Assembly (NCBI GenBank): GCA_963768085.1
Contig: CAVYGO010000003.1
Span: forward strand, 1,116,001-1,180,000
Direction: 5' to 3'
DNA: 64,000 nucleotides
Source of the DNA: Pukyongia sp963768085
GTDB lineage: Bacteria; Bacteroidota; Bacteroidia; Flavobacteriales; Flavobacteriaceae
The stretch's first letter is position 1; the number at the start of each line of letters is the position of its first letter. Below the pieces are notes generated by a model, which had not been told where the DNA came from, did no database searches, and saw only the letters and a program-made list of their open reading frames with translations. Of the stretch, positions 25,831 through 35,376 are shown piece after piece. The position numbers and the translations under genes are program-made.

Positions 25831-26748
25831 ATGAAAACCCTATCCTTATTAGCTATTATTCTCTTATCCTTTTGTGGATATTCTCAAAATATCAGTGGCG
25901 TTGCCTATTATGAATCCAAGACTACGGTCGATATGGATAATTTCGGTAACCGTGAAATGAGCGAGGATATGAAAAGACAGATCAAGGAGCGAATGAAGAA
26001 TTACCTGGAGAAGACCTATATATTAACCTTTAACGGCAACGAATCTATTTATAAAGAAGAGGAAAAGCTGGAGGCAGGTTCAGGTCGGGGTGGTTTCGCT
26101 ATGATGATGGGAAGTTTTTCAGCAGGTAAACAGTATAAGAATATTAAGAATAATCAGATTCTTGAAGAACGGGAATTCTTCGGAAAAGAATTTCTTATTA
26201 ATGATACGCTAACGAACCTGGATTGGCAGATCACCAAGGAATCCAAGCAAATAGGACAGTACCTGGCCATCAAGGCAACGGCAATAAAACCAATCGATGA
26301 GAATGATTTCAGCATGGCCAGAAGGAGAAATCGTGATCGGGACGGCGATGCGGATAAAAAGGAAGGCGAAGAAGCTGAAGGAGAAAAGGTAGCCGATACA
26401 ACTAAAAATGAAGCTGTGGATCCTTTCGATGAAATCGAGATTCCGAAGACTGTTGAGGTTACGGCCTGGTTCACTCCTCAGATCCCCGTGGGAAATGGTC
26501 CTGGGGAATACGCAGGATTACCTGGTTTGATACTCGAACTCAATGCATACCGAACTACACTATTGTGTTCGAAGATCATTCTTAACCCGAAAGAATCAGA
26601 TGATATCGTCCCGCCGACAAAAGGTAAAGGTGTAACGAGGGAAGAATACAACAAGATCATAAAAGTAAAAATGGACGAAATGCGGGAGAATTTCAGAGGA
26701 CGAGGAGGACGCGGAGGACGTGGTGGCGGAAGACGTTTCGGGGGATAA
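25831..26748 (+). CDS. GLPGLI family secreted protein (second copy)
   Basis: A paralogue of the preceding gene, 305 residues from the ATG at 25831, which directly precedes a good signal peptide (LLAIILLSFCGYSQ); an upstream in-frame start would bury that peptide. The family motif is YAGLPGLILELN. Compared with the first copy it has a charged, low-complexity insert in the middle (RRRNRDRDGDADKKEGEE) and a C-terminal tail of Arg-Gly-Gly repeats. The pair probably arose by duplication and forms one operon with the downstream receptor. Confidence 0.86.
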   Translation: MKTLSLLAIILLSFCGYSQNISGVAYYESKTTVDMDNFGNREMSEDMKRQIKERMKNYLEKTYILTFNGNESIYKEEEKLEAGSGRGGFAMMMGSFSAGKQYKNIKNNQILEEREFFGKEFLINDTLTNLDWQITKESKQIGQYLAIKATAIKPIDENDFSMARRRNRDRDGDADKKEGEEAEGEKVADTTKNEAVDPFDEIEIPKTVEVTAWFTPQIPVGNGPGEYAGLPGLILELNAYRTTLLCSKIILNPKESDDIVPPTKGKGVTREEYNKIIKVKMDEMRENFRGRGGRGGRGGGRRFGG

Positions 26749-26767
26749 CAAAAACTGACCAACCTAT

Positions 26768-29491
26768 ATGAAAAAACTACTTTTCCTGGCAGCAATTCTA
26801 CTCGCCACATCCTTATCTGCACAAAGTATTAAAGTGCGGGGTGTTATCAAGGATACGCTCAATCTGCCCTTAGAATTTGCCAATGTGATTGCTACCATTC
26901 AGGAAAGTGGAGACATCGAAACCTACGGCATAACCAACCAGGACGGGCTTTTTCAATTAGACTTACCGAAAGGCGATACCTATAATCTCAGAGCAAGTTT
27001 TCTTGGCTATGAAACAGTTTCAAAAACCCTTGAAGTACCTGAAGATGCGGAAAACTTGAGATTGGATTTTGTGCTCACAGCAGTTTCAACCGAACTTGAC
27101 GGCGTTGAAATCATATACGAAATGCCCGTGACCGTGAAAGGGGATACCATTGTGTATAATGCCGATTCGTTTACAAGTGGTGACGAACGAAAATTGGGGG
27201 ATGTCATGAAAAAGTTACCGGGTGTTGAGGTAAATGATGCAGGGGAGATCGAAGTGGAAGGTAAGGCAGTGACCAAAGTGATGGTAGAAGGAAAAGACTT
27301 TTTCGACGGAGATTCCAAACTGGCAACCCAGAATATCCCGGCAGATGCTGTGGATAAAGTAGAAGTACTTCGGAACTATAATGAGGTGGATCAGATGCGT
27401 GGCCTGGGTAACGACCAGGATAATGTAGCCATTAATATTAAGCTGAAAGAAGGGAAAAAGCAATTCTGGTTTGGTGAAGTTACGGCTGGTGCCGGCATTG
27501 ACAGTGATGGGGACGCTCGGTATCTCGTACATCCCAAATTGTTCTTTTACAGCCCTAAATATAGTATCAACATTATAACCGATTTCAATGATATAGGAGA
27601 AGTTCCTTTTACATTCAGGGACTATTTCAACTTCACCGGTGGTTTTCGAAATTTCAACCGAGGAGGAGGTACCAGGTTCGACGTCAACCAAAGTGACCTG
27701 GGATTTGCAGTAGCACAGAATAACAGGGCAAATTCTATAGAAACTAAATTTCTGGCAGCTAACTTCAGCTGGAGAGCCAATAAAAAACTGGACCTGAGTG
27801 GTTTTGCGATCTTGTCGGATAACGGAACCAATATTGTGAATAATTCAATCCGACAATATATTGCCTCCGGAGCGACGGAAGTAACAGAGAATGTTGACGA
27901 TCAACGCACTCAATTGGGCATGTTGAAACTAAGCGGGGTTTATAAACCGAATACCGATTTTCAGCTGGATTATGATGCTTTGATGAAAATTTCAAAACAA
28001 ACGGAGGACAACACAACCTTATCACAAGTAGGGCCTGTGGATAATAATATCGAAGAGGAAAAGGAAAACAATCCGTATTCCATCAATCAGAATGTCAATG
28101 CCTATTACACACTGGATGAGAAGAATATTTTTGCCGGACAGATACAGCATCTTTGGCAGGATGAGGATCCGTTTTACCGTGTTATTGCAGATTCTCTGGC
28201 CTTCAGCAACTTGTTACCATTGGATATGGCCAATCGTGATGATCTTAGCCAGCAGCGCAATGTTAAGACAAATAAACTCGATGCCAAGGTTGATTATTAT
28301 TACGTTTTGAATAATACAAGTAACCTTAATTTTACTTTGGGCTCAACCTTGAGTAACCAGCAATTCGATTCGAATATCTTCCAGATTCTAAACGGGGGAG
28401 GCCGACTTGACCTTACGGAAACCAATGAAATAGACGGGGAGACACAGCCACTCATTAACGATGTTACCTATGGGTTTACCGATGTATTCCTGGGCCTCCA
28501 TTACAAAGTGAAGACAGGAGAATTCATTTTTACTCCGGGACTCACCTTACACAATTACAACCTGAAGAATGAACAACTGGGCATGTCGGTAAAACAGAAC
28601 GACTGGATGGTCTTACCCGATTTCAATGCGATTTGGAATATTAAGAAAAGTGAAAGCCTTCGGTTTAATTATTCGATATCGGCAGAATATACTGACATTA
28701 ACAATTATGCGGAAGCTTTTATATTCAACAATTATAACAGCCTGTTTCGTGGGAATCGGAATCTTGAAAACGCCTTGTCGCATCAGTATAATTTAACGTA
28801 TTTCAGTTTTAATCTTTTCAATTATACCAACATCAGCGGATCATTGAATTACACACGTCGCATCGAGGGCTTCAAGAACCAGTCGCAGATCATCGGAATC
28901 AACCGGGTGGGGACTCTGTTTAATATCGACAGTAATTTCCCCGATGAAACTTTTTCGGCCTTTGCCAGATTTAGTAAGACCGTAAAGAAAATTCAGTTTA
29001 ATCTGAACGCCAATGTTACGCTTATTAAAACCAATAACCTCATTAACGACCAGATCACCAAAAGTGAAAGCCTGACCCAGAGCTACCGGGGAAGCGTGCG
29101 GTCGAATTTCAGGGAATGGCCCAATTTTGAGACGGGTTACCGACTTACGGTAAATCGCTACGACAATGGCGGGTTGGAGCAGACTTTCTATACGCAGCGG
29201 CCTTATGCAAATATGGATATCAACTTTCTGAAACACTTCTCTCTGAACGCAGAGTGGGATTACTATAAATACTCCAACCAGGAGAATACTGTGAAGAATA
29301 ACTACTCATTCTTTAATGCCACGCTCTATTATCAGAAAGGGGAAAGCCCATGGGAATTCTCGGTGCAGGCAACCAATATCCTCGACACGGAATTCACGAA
29401 TAACGACAGTTTTAATGAGCAGTTCAGTACCACTTCCCAGTATTTCGTATTACCGAGAATTGTGATGTTCGTGGTGAAGTATGATCTATAA
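26768..29491 (+). CDS. Large outer-membrane beta-barrel receptor with carboxypeptidase-like N-terminal domain
   Basis: A 907-residue TonB-dependent-receptor-like protein. After the signal peptide (LAAILLATSLSAQ) comes a carboxypeptidase regulatory-like domain (KVRGVIKDTLNLPLEFANVI, about residues 22-105), a plug-like segment (KLGDVMKKLPGVEVND... DAVDKVEVLRNYNEVDQM, about 140-220) and a long barrel with alternating aromatic strands. It is in the outer membrane and immediately follows the two GLPGLI genes, so a joint function is likely. A classic TonB box is not obvious. Its end overlaps by six bases the convergent rhodanese gene. Confidence 0.85.
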   Translation: MKKLLFLAAILLATSLSAQSIKVRGVIKDTLNLPLEFANVIATIQESGDIETYGITNQDGLFQLDLPKGDTYNLRASFLGYETVSKTLEVPEDAENLRLDFVLTAVSTELDGVEIIYEMPVTVKGDTIVYNADSFTSGDERKLGDVMKKLPGVEVNDAGEIEVEGKAVTKVMVEGKDFFDGDSKLATQNIPADAVDKVEVLRNYNEVDQMRGLGNDQDNVAINIKLKEGKKQFWFGEVTAGAGIDSDGDARYLVHPKLFFYSPKYSINIITDFNDIGEVPFTFRDYFNFTGGFRNFNRGGGTRFDVNQSDLGFAVAQNNRANSIETKFLAANFSWRANKKLDLSGFAILSDNGTNIVNNSIRQYIASGATEVTENVDDQRTQLGMLKLSGVYKPNTDFQLDYDALMKISKQTEDNTTLSQVGPVDNNIEEEKENNPYSINQNVNAYYTLDEKNIFAGQIQHLWQDEDPFYRVIADSLAFSNLLPLDMANRDDLSQQRNVKTNKLDAKVDYYYVLNNTSNLNFTLGSTLSNQQFDSNIFQILNGGGRLDLTETNEIDGETQPLINDVTYGFTDVFLGLHYKVKTGEFIFTPGLTLHNYNLKNEQLGMSVKQNDWMVLPDFNAIWNIKKSESLRFNYSISAEYTDINNYAEAFIFNNYNSLFRGNRNLENALSHQYNLTYFSFNLFNYTNISGSLNYTRRIEGFKNQSQIIGINRVGTLFNIDSNFPDETFSAFARFSKTVKKIQFNLNANVTLIKTNNLINDQITKSESLTQSYRGSVRSNFREWPNFETGYRLTVNRYDNGGLEQTFYTQRPYANMDINFLKHFSLNAEWDYYKYSNQENTVKNNYSFFNATLYYQKGESPWEFSVQATNILDTEFTNNDSFNEQFSTTSQYFVLPRIVMFVVKYDL

Positions 29492-29791
29492 TTTATTCTG
29501 AAGACTCATCCATCCGCCCCCATTCATGGCTTCTACACTATGGCTGCGAAGTATACCGGCCGCACTACCTGAACGCATGCCACTTGCACAGCAGGTAATT
29601 ACAGGCTTGTTCCATTTCTTAATTTCTGAAAGCCGCACTGATAGCTGCTGAAGCGGAATATTCTTCGATCCGGGGATCGCGCCCGATGAGAATTCGGCCT
29701 TGGTTCGTACATCTAAGATCACGGCATCGCGTGATACAAAATCCTGAATTTTCTTTGTCTTGTTTCCGAAGAGAAAACTAAATAGTCCCAT
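29486..29791 (-). CDS. Rhodanese-like domain protein
   Basis: A single-domain rhodanese of 101 residues. The N-terminal hydrophobic stretch MGLFSFLFGN could be a weak membrane anchor. The fold motifs VILDVRTKAEFSSGAIPGSKNIP and the active-site loop ITCCASGMRSG are present; the first cysteine of the loop is the likely catalytic persulfide residue. Such proteins carry sulfane sulfur or act in redox relay. It lies downstream of the aromatic amino acid hydroxylase on the same strand and overlaps the end of the convergent receptor gene. Confidence 0.86.
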   Translation of the reverse strand: MGLFSFLFGNKTKKIQDFVSRDAVILDVRTKAEFSSGAIPGSKNIPLQQLSVRLSEIKKWNKPVITCCASGMRSGSAAGILRSHSVEAMNGGGWMSLQNKL

Positions 29792-29802
29792 AGTATGTAG
29801 TG

Positions 29803-31568
29803 TTAATTGATTAGTGACAAACCATTTTGGATAAGGTGAGCCACATCGGTTCTATTATTCTTTAAATCGTTTAGATAATTCTTTATTTCTTCTGAAAGAT
29901 CTTCATTATCACCGGAAACCAATTCGCAGATCTCCAGCGACAACAGCCAGTCGGAAGGAAAATCTTTTCTAAGTGTATTGAAAAGATCTTTTAATTCTGA
30001 AGGATCGTTAACCGCACCTTGCTCCCTGAGTTCACGAACGGTCCGGTAGAGCTTATTCAGTTCTATTTCTTCTTCCGAATGTTGTGGTCGGACAGTTTCG
30101 GTATTACTTACTTTATGTGATAACACTTTATACGACCGATAATCTGCAGCTCCGGCGAAGGCCGAAACGATTTCTTTTCCCACGGCCATATCGAAATCAC
30201 CCATTTCGGGAGAGAATAGTATTTCGTCCTTATATGTTCACTAGCACAATCGGTAAATTGGATCAACATGAGTTTCCCGCTCAGGTTTCGCATCCCGGTA
30301 ACATTGAGGCCATTCACGGTAATACCGCTTTCGAACTCGAAGGATATGGGTTTGCCATCGTAAAAATTATAGGCCTGTAGATCTCTCGGACCCATATTTT
30401 CAATGGAAAGATTAATCCCTTTCAATTTTCCAAGAGGCGATCGGAAGCCGTCTTTATGTCGCCTTATTCCATGTCCGATCACTTCTTTTTCGCGATAAGC
30501 AAGGGCGGTTTCACCTTCAGTTTCAAAATACACCACTTCATTGTCTTCATTCTGGATCATTCGTGTAAATACTCCGCTCACCTGCAGTCCGGTACTTAAT
30601 TCTATGGTTCCGATCTGCTTGCTTCCAATAAGTTTTTTGAGTCCCCGCCAACCACCTTTCCGAACAGCCATGGTATTCGCAAATTCTTCGAGTACTTCCT
30701 GCAGGTAGGCAAAATCGGGTGTTACATAAAGTTGTGGTTGAGGTTTGGTAATATCGAATTCCCGGTAGGCCGCATCGATGGAATACGGTATTTTTTTTAC
30801 TTCCGGCTTCATGCACCAGGCGCTTTCTCCAATAGACGACAACAATCCGGCACCGTAAATCTTTGGGTCATCCACGGTTCCAACGAGTCCGTATTCAACG
30901 GTCCACCAGTGAAGATTTCGTATCAGGGCCATTTCGGATGGCTCTGCTTTTTTCTGCTGGAGTTCATCTACTTTTTTCTCTGCGGCTTTAATTTTCTTTT
31001 CAAGGTTTGAAACAGATGTTGGGTGTGCCTCTTTCAGTATGGATAATTCCCGCACCGCCTCATACATTTCATTATCATGGGCACTCGTTATTGCTTTGGC
31101 TCCAATTTCTCCAAAACGTCTCAGGTATTCGGCGTAGTCGGGACTTGCAATAATAGGCGCATGCCCGGCGCCTTCATGGATGATATCGGGTGCAGGTGTA
31201 TATTCTATATTTTCCAATTGCCTTATGTCGCTGGCGATCACCAGAATCTTGTATGCCTGAAATTCCATAAATGCATTGGGTGGAATAAAACCATCTACTG
31301 CCACGGCCGCCCATCCAATTTCCTTAAGGATTCGGTTCATGCCATACATGGACGGAATGCTATCGATGGAAATCCCCGTCTTACGCAAACCTTCAAGATA
31401 ACTCTCGTGTGCCACTTTGCTGAGGTAATCTACATTTTTACGCATCACGTAGCGCCACACAGCCTGGTTAACAGGGGTGTAGTCCTCATAATTTTGTGGT
31501 TTGATGAACTGTTTTAAATGCGGTGGCAGCCGGTCTATCAGTTCATTGCTTTCATAGCGTAATTCCAT
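29803..31568 (-). CDS. Biopterin-dependent aromatic amino acid hydroxylase, reading frame interrupted by a one-base deletion
   Basis: The N-terminal 445 residues match the phenylalanine/tyrosine/tryptophan hydroxylase family, with the iron-binding PDIIHEGAGHAP motif and the further ligand region LVGTVDDPKIYGAGLLSSIGES. The most likely reaction is phenylalanine to tyrosine. The family in Flavobacteria is about 580 residues, with an extra C-terminal region. Here the frame shifts near 30222: the upstream frame runs into nonsense, while ILFSPEMGDFDMAVG continues in another frame to 29803. Adding one base in CATATAAGG restores a protein of about 588 residues. A Lys/Glu-rich helical insert (about residues 200-220) is unusual among classical hydroxylases. 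The gene is divergent from the TetR gene of the phenylacetate operon. Confidence 0.82.
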
Positions 31569-31649
31569 AAGATTTCAAAAGTAATACAGTGAATGCAGCT
31601 TTCCAAAGTCTTAGCCTTTTAAACACGATTTCGTTATCTTGCATAGTGA

Positions 31650-32219
31650 ATGAATACAACCACCCGTAAGGACGAAATAATCACTGTTGCATCCTCGCTT
31701 TTTAAGGAGAAAGGCTATAACGCTGTTTCTATGCGCGATATCGCCCAGGAGATGGGTATAAAAGCAGCCAGTCTGTATAATCACATTTCAGGTAAACAGG
31801 AAATTCTCTCAACGCTTATATTGTTTTTATCAGGGGAATTTACCAAAGGTATGCGCCAGGTTATGATATCCGAGGGAACATCTCTTGATAAGATCAAAGC
31901 GGTTATCGAAATGCATATTGATATTACAGTGAATCATTCCGAGGCACTGGCTGCCTTGAACAATGACTGGATGCACCTCGAAAATGAGGATCTGGCCGAT
32001 TTTATAAAAATGCGGGAGGATTACGAAGAAAATTTCAGAACGATTATTAAGCAGGGTATAAAAGCCGGGGAGCTGAAACAACGGCATCCCGAGGTTATAG
32101 TGTTTTCAATTCTCTCCACATTACGAACCCTCTACCTCTGGTATCAGAAAAGAGGGAAGCTTGATGTTAACATCCTGAAAAAGGATATGGTGGCAGTCCT
32201 GTTACAGGGAATAGTTTAG
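31650..32219 (+). CDS. TetR/AcrR-family transcriptional regulator, probable phenylacetate-operon repressor
   Basis: A 189-residue TetR-type repressor with an N-terminal helix-turn-helix (SLFKEKGYNAVSMRDIAQEMGIKAASLYNHI, residues about 15-45) and a C-terminal ligand domain. It lies 63 bases upstream of the paaE gene on the same strand, and inverted repeats lie in that gap over a promoter-like box. By analogy with other Paa regulators the effector is probably phenylacetyl-CoA. This is inferred from context, not visible in the sequence. Confidence 0.82.
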   Translation: MNTTTRKDEIITVASSLFKEKGYNAVSMRDIAQEMGIKAASLYNHISGKQEILSTLILFLSGEFTKGMRQVMISEGTSLDKIKAVIEMHIDITVNHSEALAALNNDWMHLENEDLADFIKMREDYEENFRTIIKQGIKAGELKQRHPEVIVFSILSTLRTLYLWYQKRGKLDVNILKKDMVAVLLQGIV

Positions 32220-32231
32220 TAAAAGATTAAC

Positions 32232-32266
32232 TTGCAAATCTAACTAACAAACGTTAGTTTTGTTAG
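32232..32266 (+). promoter_or_regulatory. Promoter of the phenylacetate operon with an overlapping operator
   Basis: A TTG (32232-32234) is followed, 20 bases later, by TAGTTTTG (32255-32262), a good fit to the Bacteroidota -33/-7 arrangement. Two inverted repeats overlap the -7 box: AACTAAC-4-GTTAGTT (32242-32248 and 32253-32259) and CTAACAAA-7-TTTGTTAG (32244-32251 and 32259-32266). The palindromes are of TetR-operator type, so binding would block transcription. The paaE start at 32283 leaves a leader of only about 13 bases. Confidence 0.6.
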
Positions 32267-32282
32267 CCGTAAAGCAAAATCA

Positions 32283-33356
32283 GTGGCAAAATTTTATAAA
32301 ATAAAAGTTAAGGATATTTACAAGGAAACGGACGACTGTTCCGTGGTTACTTTTGATATCCCGGAGAATCTAAAAGAGGCATTTAAATTTCGTCAGGGTC
32401 AACACTTAACGTTAAAAGCCGAAATTAATAATGAGCAAGTAAGGCGCAACTACAGTTTGTGTTCGAGTCCGACCGATAACGAATGGCGCGTAGCGGTAAA
32501 GTTGATCCCGGAGGGGAAGTTCTCTACTTATGTCAATACGGAATTGAGCACAGGGGATTACCTCGAGGCTCTTGGGCCGAGCGGCCGTTTTGGAGTGGAT
32601 GTGAGTTCTGATAAAGACAAGAATTATTTGTTCTTCGCGGCTGGTAGTGGGATCACTCCTATTATCTCAATGATCAAGACCCATTTGAAAGAAGAACCGA
32701 ACTCAACTTGCAAGCTCTTTTATGTAAATAAAACGGCAAAATCCATTATCTTTAAGGAAGAATTGGAGCAGCTGAGAAACGCTTTCTTCGGGCGGTTGGA
32801 AATCTACTATTTCCTAACCAGAGAGAAACGGGATATAGCGCTTTTTAATGGTCGTTTCGATGATGAACGCATGAAGGTGTTATGCAAAACCTTCATCGAT
32901 ATACCTGATACCAGTGAGGTATTCCTTTGCGGTCCCGAAGATATGGTGAATTATGTGGGAGATTATCTGGTACAGGCCGGATTGCCGAAAGAACTGATTC
33001 ATTTCGAATTGTTTGTCAAGGGGCTTTCCGAAGAAGATAAGAAAAGAGCCGAACGATTGGCTCAGCAAAATGTGGAAGGTGTGGAACTTACCATCATAGA
33101 TGGTGGAAAAGAGTTTCATTTTACCATGACCAAAGACTACGATAATATTCTCGACGCGGCCTTAGGAGCCGGAGCCGATCTGCCATTTGCCTGCAAGGGT
33201 GGCGTATGTAGTACCTGTAAGTGTAAGGTACTTGAGGGTAAAGTTGAGATGAAGGTAAATTACGCATTAGAAGCCGATGAACTGGCTCAGGATTTTGTAT
33301 TGAGCTGCCAGTCGGTGCCCGTTTCAGAAAAAATTAAAGTTGATTTCGACGTATAA
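32283..33356 (+). CDS. paaE: 1,2-phenylacetyl-CoA epoxidase, subunit E (reductase)
   Basis: PaaE passes electrons from NADPH through FAD and a 2Fe-2S cluster to the PaaABC(D) oxygenase. The GTG-started, 357-residue protein has the flavin-binding RRNYSLCSSP motif, the NADPH region FFAAGSGITPIISM and a C-terminal plant-type ferredoxin domain whose cluster cysteines are seen in CKGGVCSTCKCKV and LSCQS. The order reductase domain then ferredoxin domain is that of PaaE. It is the first gene of the operon and follows the promoter-operator region directly. Confidence 0.94.
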   Translation: MAKFYKIKVKDIYKETDDCSVVTFDIPENLKEAFKFRQGQHLTLKAEINNEQVRRNYSLCSSPTDNEWRVAVKLIPEGKFSTYVNTELSTGDYLEALGPSGRFGVDVSSDKDKNYLFFAAGSGITPIISMIKTHLKEEPNSTCKLFYVNKTAKSIIFKEELEQLRNAFFGRLEIYYFLTREKRDIALFNGRFDDERMKVLCKTFIDIPDTSEVFLCGPEDMVNYVGDYLVQAGLPKELIHFELFVKGLSEEDKKRAERLAQQNVEGVELTIIDGGKEFHFTMTKDYDNILDAALGAGADLPFACKGGVCSTCKCKVLEGKVEMKVNYALEADELAQDFVLSCQSVPVSEKIKVDFDV

Positions 33357-33367
33357 AAAATAGCGAC

Positions 33368-34324
33368 ATGAGTGAAAAAGAAGTAAAAAACCTGGAAGAA
33401 ATATTCGAAGCACGTATAGCACGCGACGAAAAGATCGAACCCAAGGACTGGATGCCGGAAAAATATCGTCAAACACATATTCGCCAGATCTCTCAGCATG
33501 CTCATTCAGAAGTAGTGGGAATGCTGCCGGAGGGAAACTGGATCACACGAGCTCCGTCGCTGCGGAGAAAAGTAGCTTTGCTGGCAAAAGTTCAGGATGA
33601 AGCGGGTCATGGTCTGTATTTGTATTCGGCCACGGAAACCTTAGGTATCTCCAGGGAAGAATTATACGACCAGTTACATAGTGGTAAAGCAAAGTATTCG
33701 TCCATTTTTAACTACCCTTCGATTACCTGGGCTGATATTGGTGCCATAGGATGGTTGGTGGATGGTGCGGCCATCATCAACCAGGTTGCACTTTGCGGTG
33801 CGTCTTTCGGACCGTATGCACGTGCTATGGTTCGTATTTGTAAGGAAGAGAGTTTCCACCAACGTCAGGGATATGAGATCATGTTAACGCTTTGTAATGG
33901 AACTTCCGCGCAGAAGGCTATGGCACAGGACGCTCTGAACCGCTGGTGGTGGCCAAGCTTAATGATGTTTGGCCCGCGCGATGCGGATTCTCCGCATACC
34001 GCACAATCTATGAAATGGAAACTGAAACGTAAGACCAATGATGAATTGCGTCAACAGTTCGTGGATCAAACGGTACCCCAGGCAGATATTTTAGGGATAT
34101 CGATCCCCGATCCCGACCTTACTTATAATCCTGAAAACGGGCATTACGATTTCGGTGCGATCGATTGGGACGAATTCTGGCAGGTGGTTAAAGGTCACGG
34201 CCCATGTAATAAGGAACGCATGGAAGCCCGTGTAGGAGCCTGGGAAGAAGGCAGCTGGGTGCGAGAAGCCGCCATGGCGTATGCTGAGAAGCAGGAAAAG
34301 AAAAAAGTAGCGAAAGCAAGTTAA
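33368..34324 (+). CDS. paaA: 1,2-phenylacetyl-CoA epoxidase, subunit A (catalytic)
   Basis: PaaA is the di-iron subunit that epoxidises the aromatic ring of phenylacetyl-CoA. The 318-residue protein shows the metal-ligand segments HAHSEVVGMLPEGNWI, KVQDEAGHGLYL and RICKEESFHQRQGYE, two of the E-x2-H type. It ends in a Lys-rich tail. It starts 11 bases after paaE, and paaB follows after 10 bases; the operon order E-A-B-C-D differs from the E. coli order A-B-C-D-E. Confidence 0.95.
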   Translation: MSEKEVKNLEEIFEARIARDEKIEPKDWMPEKYRQTHIRQISQHAHSEVVGMLPEGNWITRAPSLRRKVALLAKVQDEAGHGLYLYSATETLGISREELYDQLHSGKAKYSSIFNYPSITWADIGAIGWLVDGAAIINQVALCGASFGPYARAMVRICKEESFHQRQGYEIMLTLCNGTSAQKAMAQDALNRWWWPSLMMFGPRDADSPHTAQSMKWKLKRKTNDELRQQFVDQTVPQADILGISIPDPDLTYNPENGHYDFGAIDWDEFWQVVKGHGPCNKERMEARVGAWEEGSWVREAAMAYAEKQEKKKVAKAS

Positions 34325-34334
34325 ATTTATAGAT

Positions 34335-34619
34335 ATGAAAAAAGAATGGCCATTATGGGAAGTATTTGTTCGTTCCAAGAACGGACTTGAACACAGGCAT
34401 TTCGGAAGCCTGCATGCGACAGATGCGGAAATGGCGCTCGAGAATGCCCGTGATGTGTATACACGAAGGAATGAAGGTGTGAGTATATGGGTGGTTGAAA
34501 GTAAATACATAACTGCATCGAATCCTGAAGATAACGGAGAAATGTTCGAGCCGGCACAGGACAAAGTGTATCGCCATCCAACCTTTTATAATCTTCCCGA
34601 TGAAGTAAAACATATGTAA
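34335..34619 (+). CDS. paaB: 1,2-phenylacetyl-CoA epoxidase, subunit B
   Basis: PaaB is the small subunit that bridges PaaA-PaaC units in the epoxidase complex. The 94-residue protein matches the family: WPLWEVFVRSKNGLEHRHFGSLHA, the MALENARDVYTRRNEG segment and SIWVVESKYI. It ends flush with the paaC start at 34620, so the two are tightly coupled. Confidence 0.95.
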   Translation: MKKEWPLWEVFVRSKNGLEHRHFGSLHATDAEMALENARDVYTRRNEGVSIWVVESKYITASNPEDNGEMFEPAQDKVYRHPTFYNLPDEVKHM

Positions 34620-35375
34620 ATGAAGAATCAGGATTTATATAACTATATAGTGGGTATTGCCGATAATTCATTGATCCTTGGGCAGCGTCTTGGGGAACTA
34701 TGCGGCCATGGCCCAAACCTGGAAACCGATATAGCACTTACCAATATAGCGCTGGATTTGTTTGGACAAACACGCAGCTACTACCAGTACGCCGCGCGAA
34801 TTGCAGGGGAGGATAAAACCGAGGACGATGTAGCTATGTTACGTCTCGAACGTGATTATAAGAATGTTTTGTTGGTAGAACAACCCAACACGCATTTCGG
34901 ATATGTTATTGCCAGGCAATACCTTTTCGATGTTTTCCATCTCCAACTTATGACCGAATTACAGAACAGTAAAGATGAAACCCTGGCTGCTATAGCTAAA
35001 AAAGGTATCAAGGAAGTAAGCTATCACAAACGTTTTTCCGGTGATTGGTTGAAACGCCTCGGTGATGGTACAGAAGAGAGTCATGACAAATTGCAGGAAG
35101 CTATAGATCATTTCTGGCCGTATACCGATGAGTTATTCGACGTGACGGAATCCGATAAAAAGATGATCGAGCAAGGTATTGGTGTGGATGTTTCTCTACT
35201 GAAAGAAAACTATTTTAAGGAAGTAGGTGAGGTTTTGGAAGAAGCTACCATTAAGATACCGGAAAATCCTTATTTCAAGAAAGGCGGTAAACAAGGAGTT
35301 CATACGGAACATATGGGCTTTTTATTATCCGAATTACAATATATGCAACGAACATATCCCAATATGAGTTGGTAA
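34620..35375 (+). CDS. paaC: 1,2-phenylacetyl-CoA epoxidase, subunit C
   Basis: PaaC is the structural partner of PaaA with the same four-helix fold but without a working di-iron site. Visible family segments are DNSLILGQRLGELCGHGP, NIALDLFGQTRSYYQYAA and KEVSYHKRFSGDW. The length is 251 residues, as expected. It begins at the base after paaB ends, and paaD starts two bases after it ends. Confidence 0.94.
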   Translation: MKNQDLYNYIVGIADNSLILGQRLGELCGHGPNLETDIALTNIALDLFGQTRSYYQYAARIAGEDKTEDDVAMLRLERDYKNVLLVEQPNTHFGYVIARQYLFDVFHLQLMTELQNSKDETLAAIAKKGIKEVSYHKRFSGDWLKRLGDGTEESHDKLQEAIDHFWPYTDELFDVTESDKKMIEQGIGVDVSLLKENYFKEVGEVLEEATIKIPENPYFKKGGKQGVHTEHMGFLLSELQYMQRTYPNMSW

Positions 35376-35376
35376 T

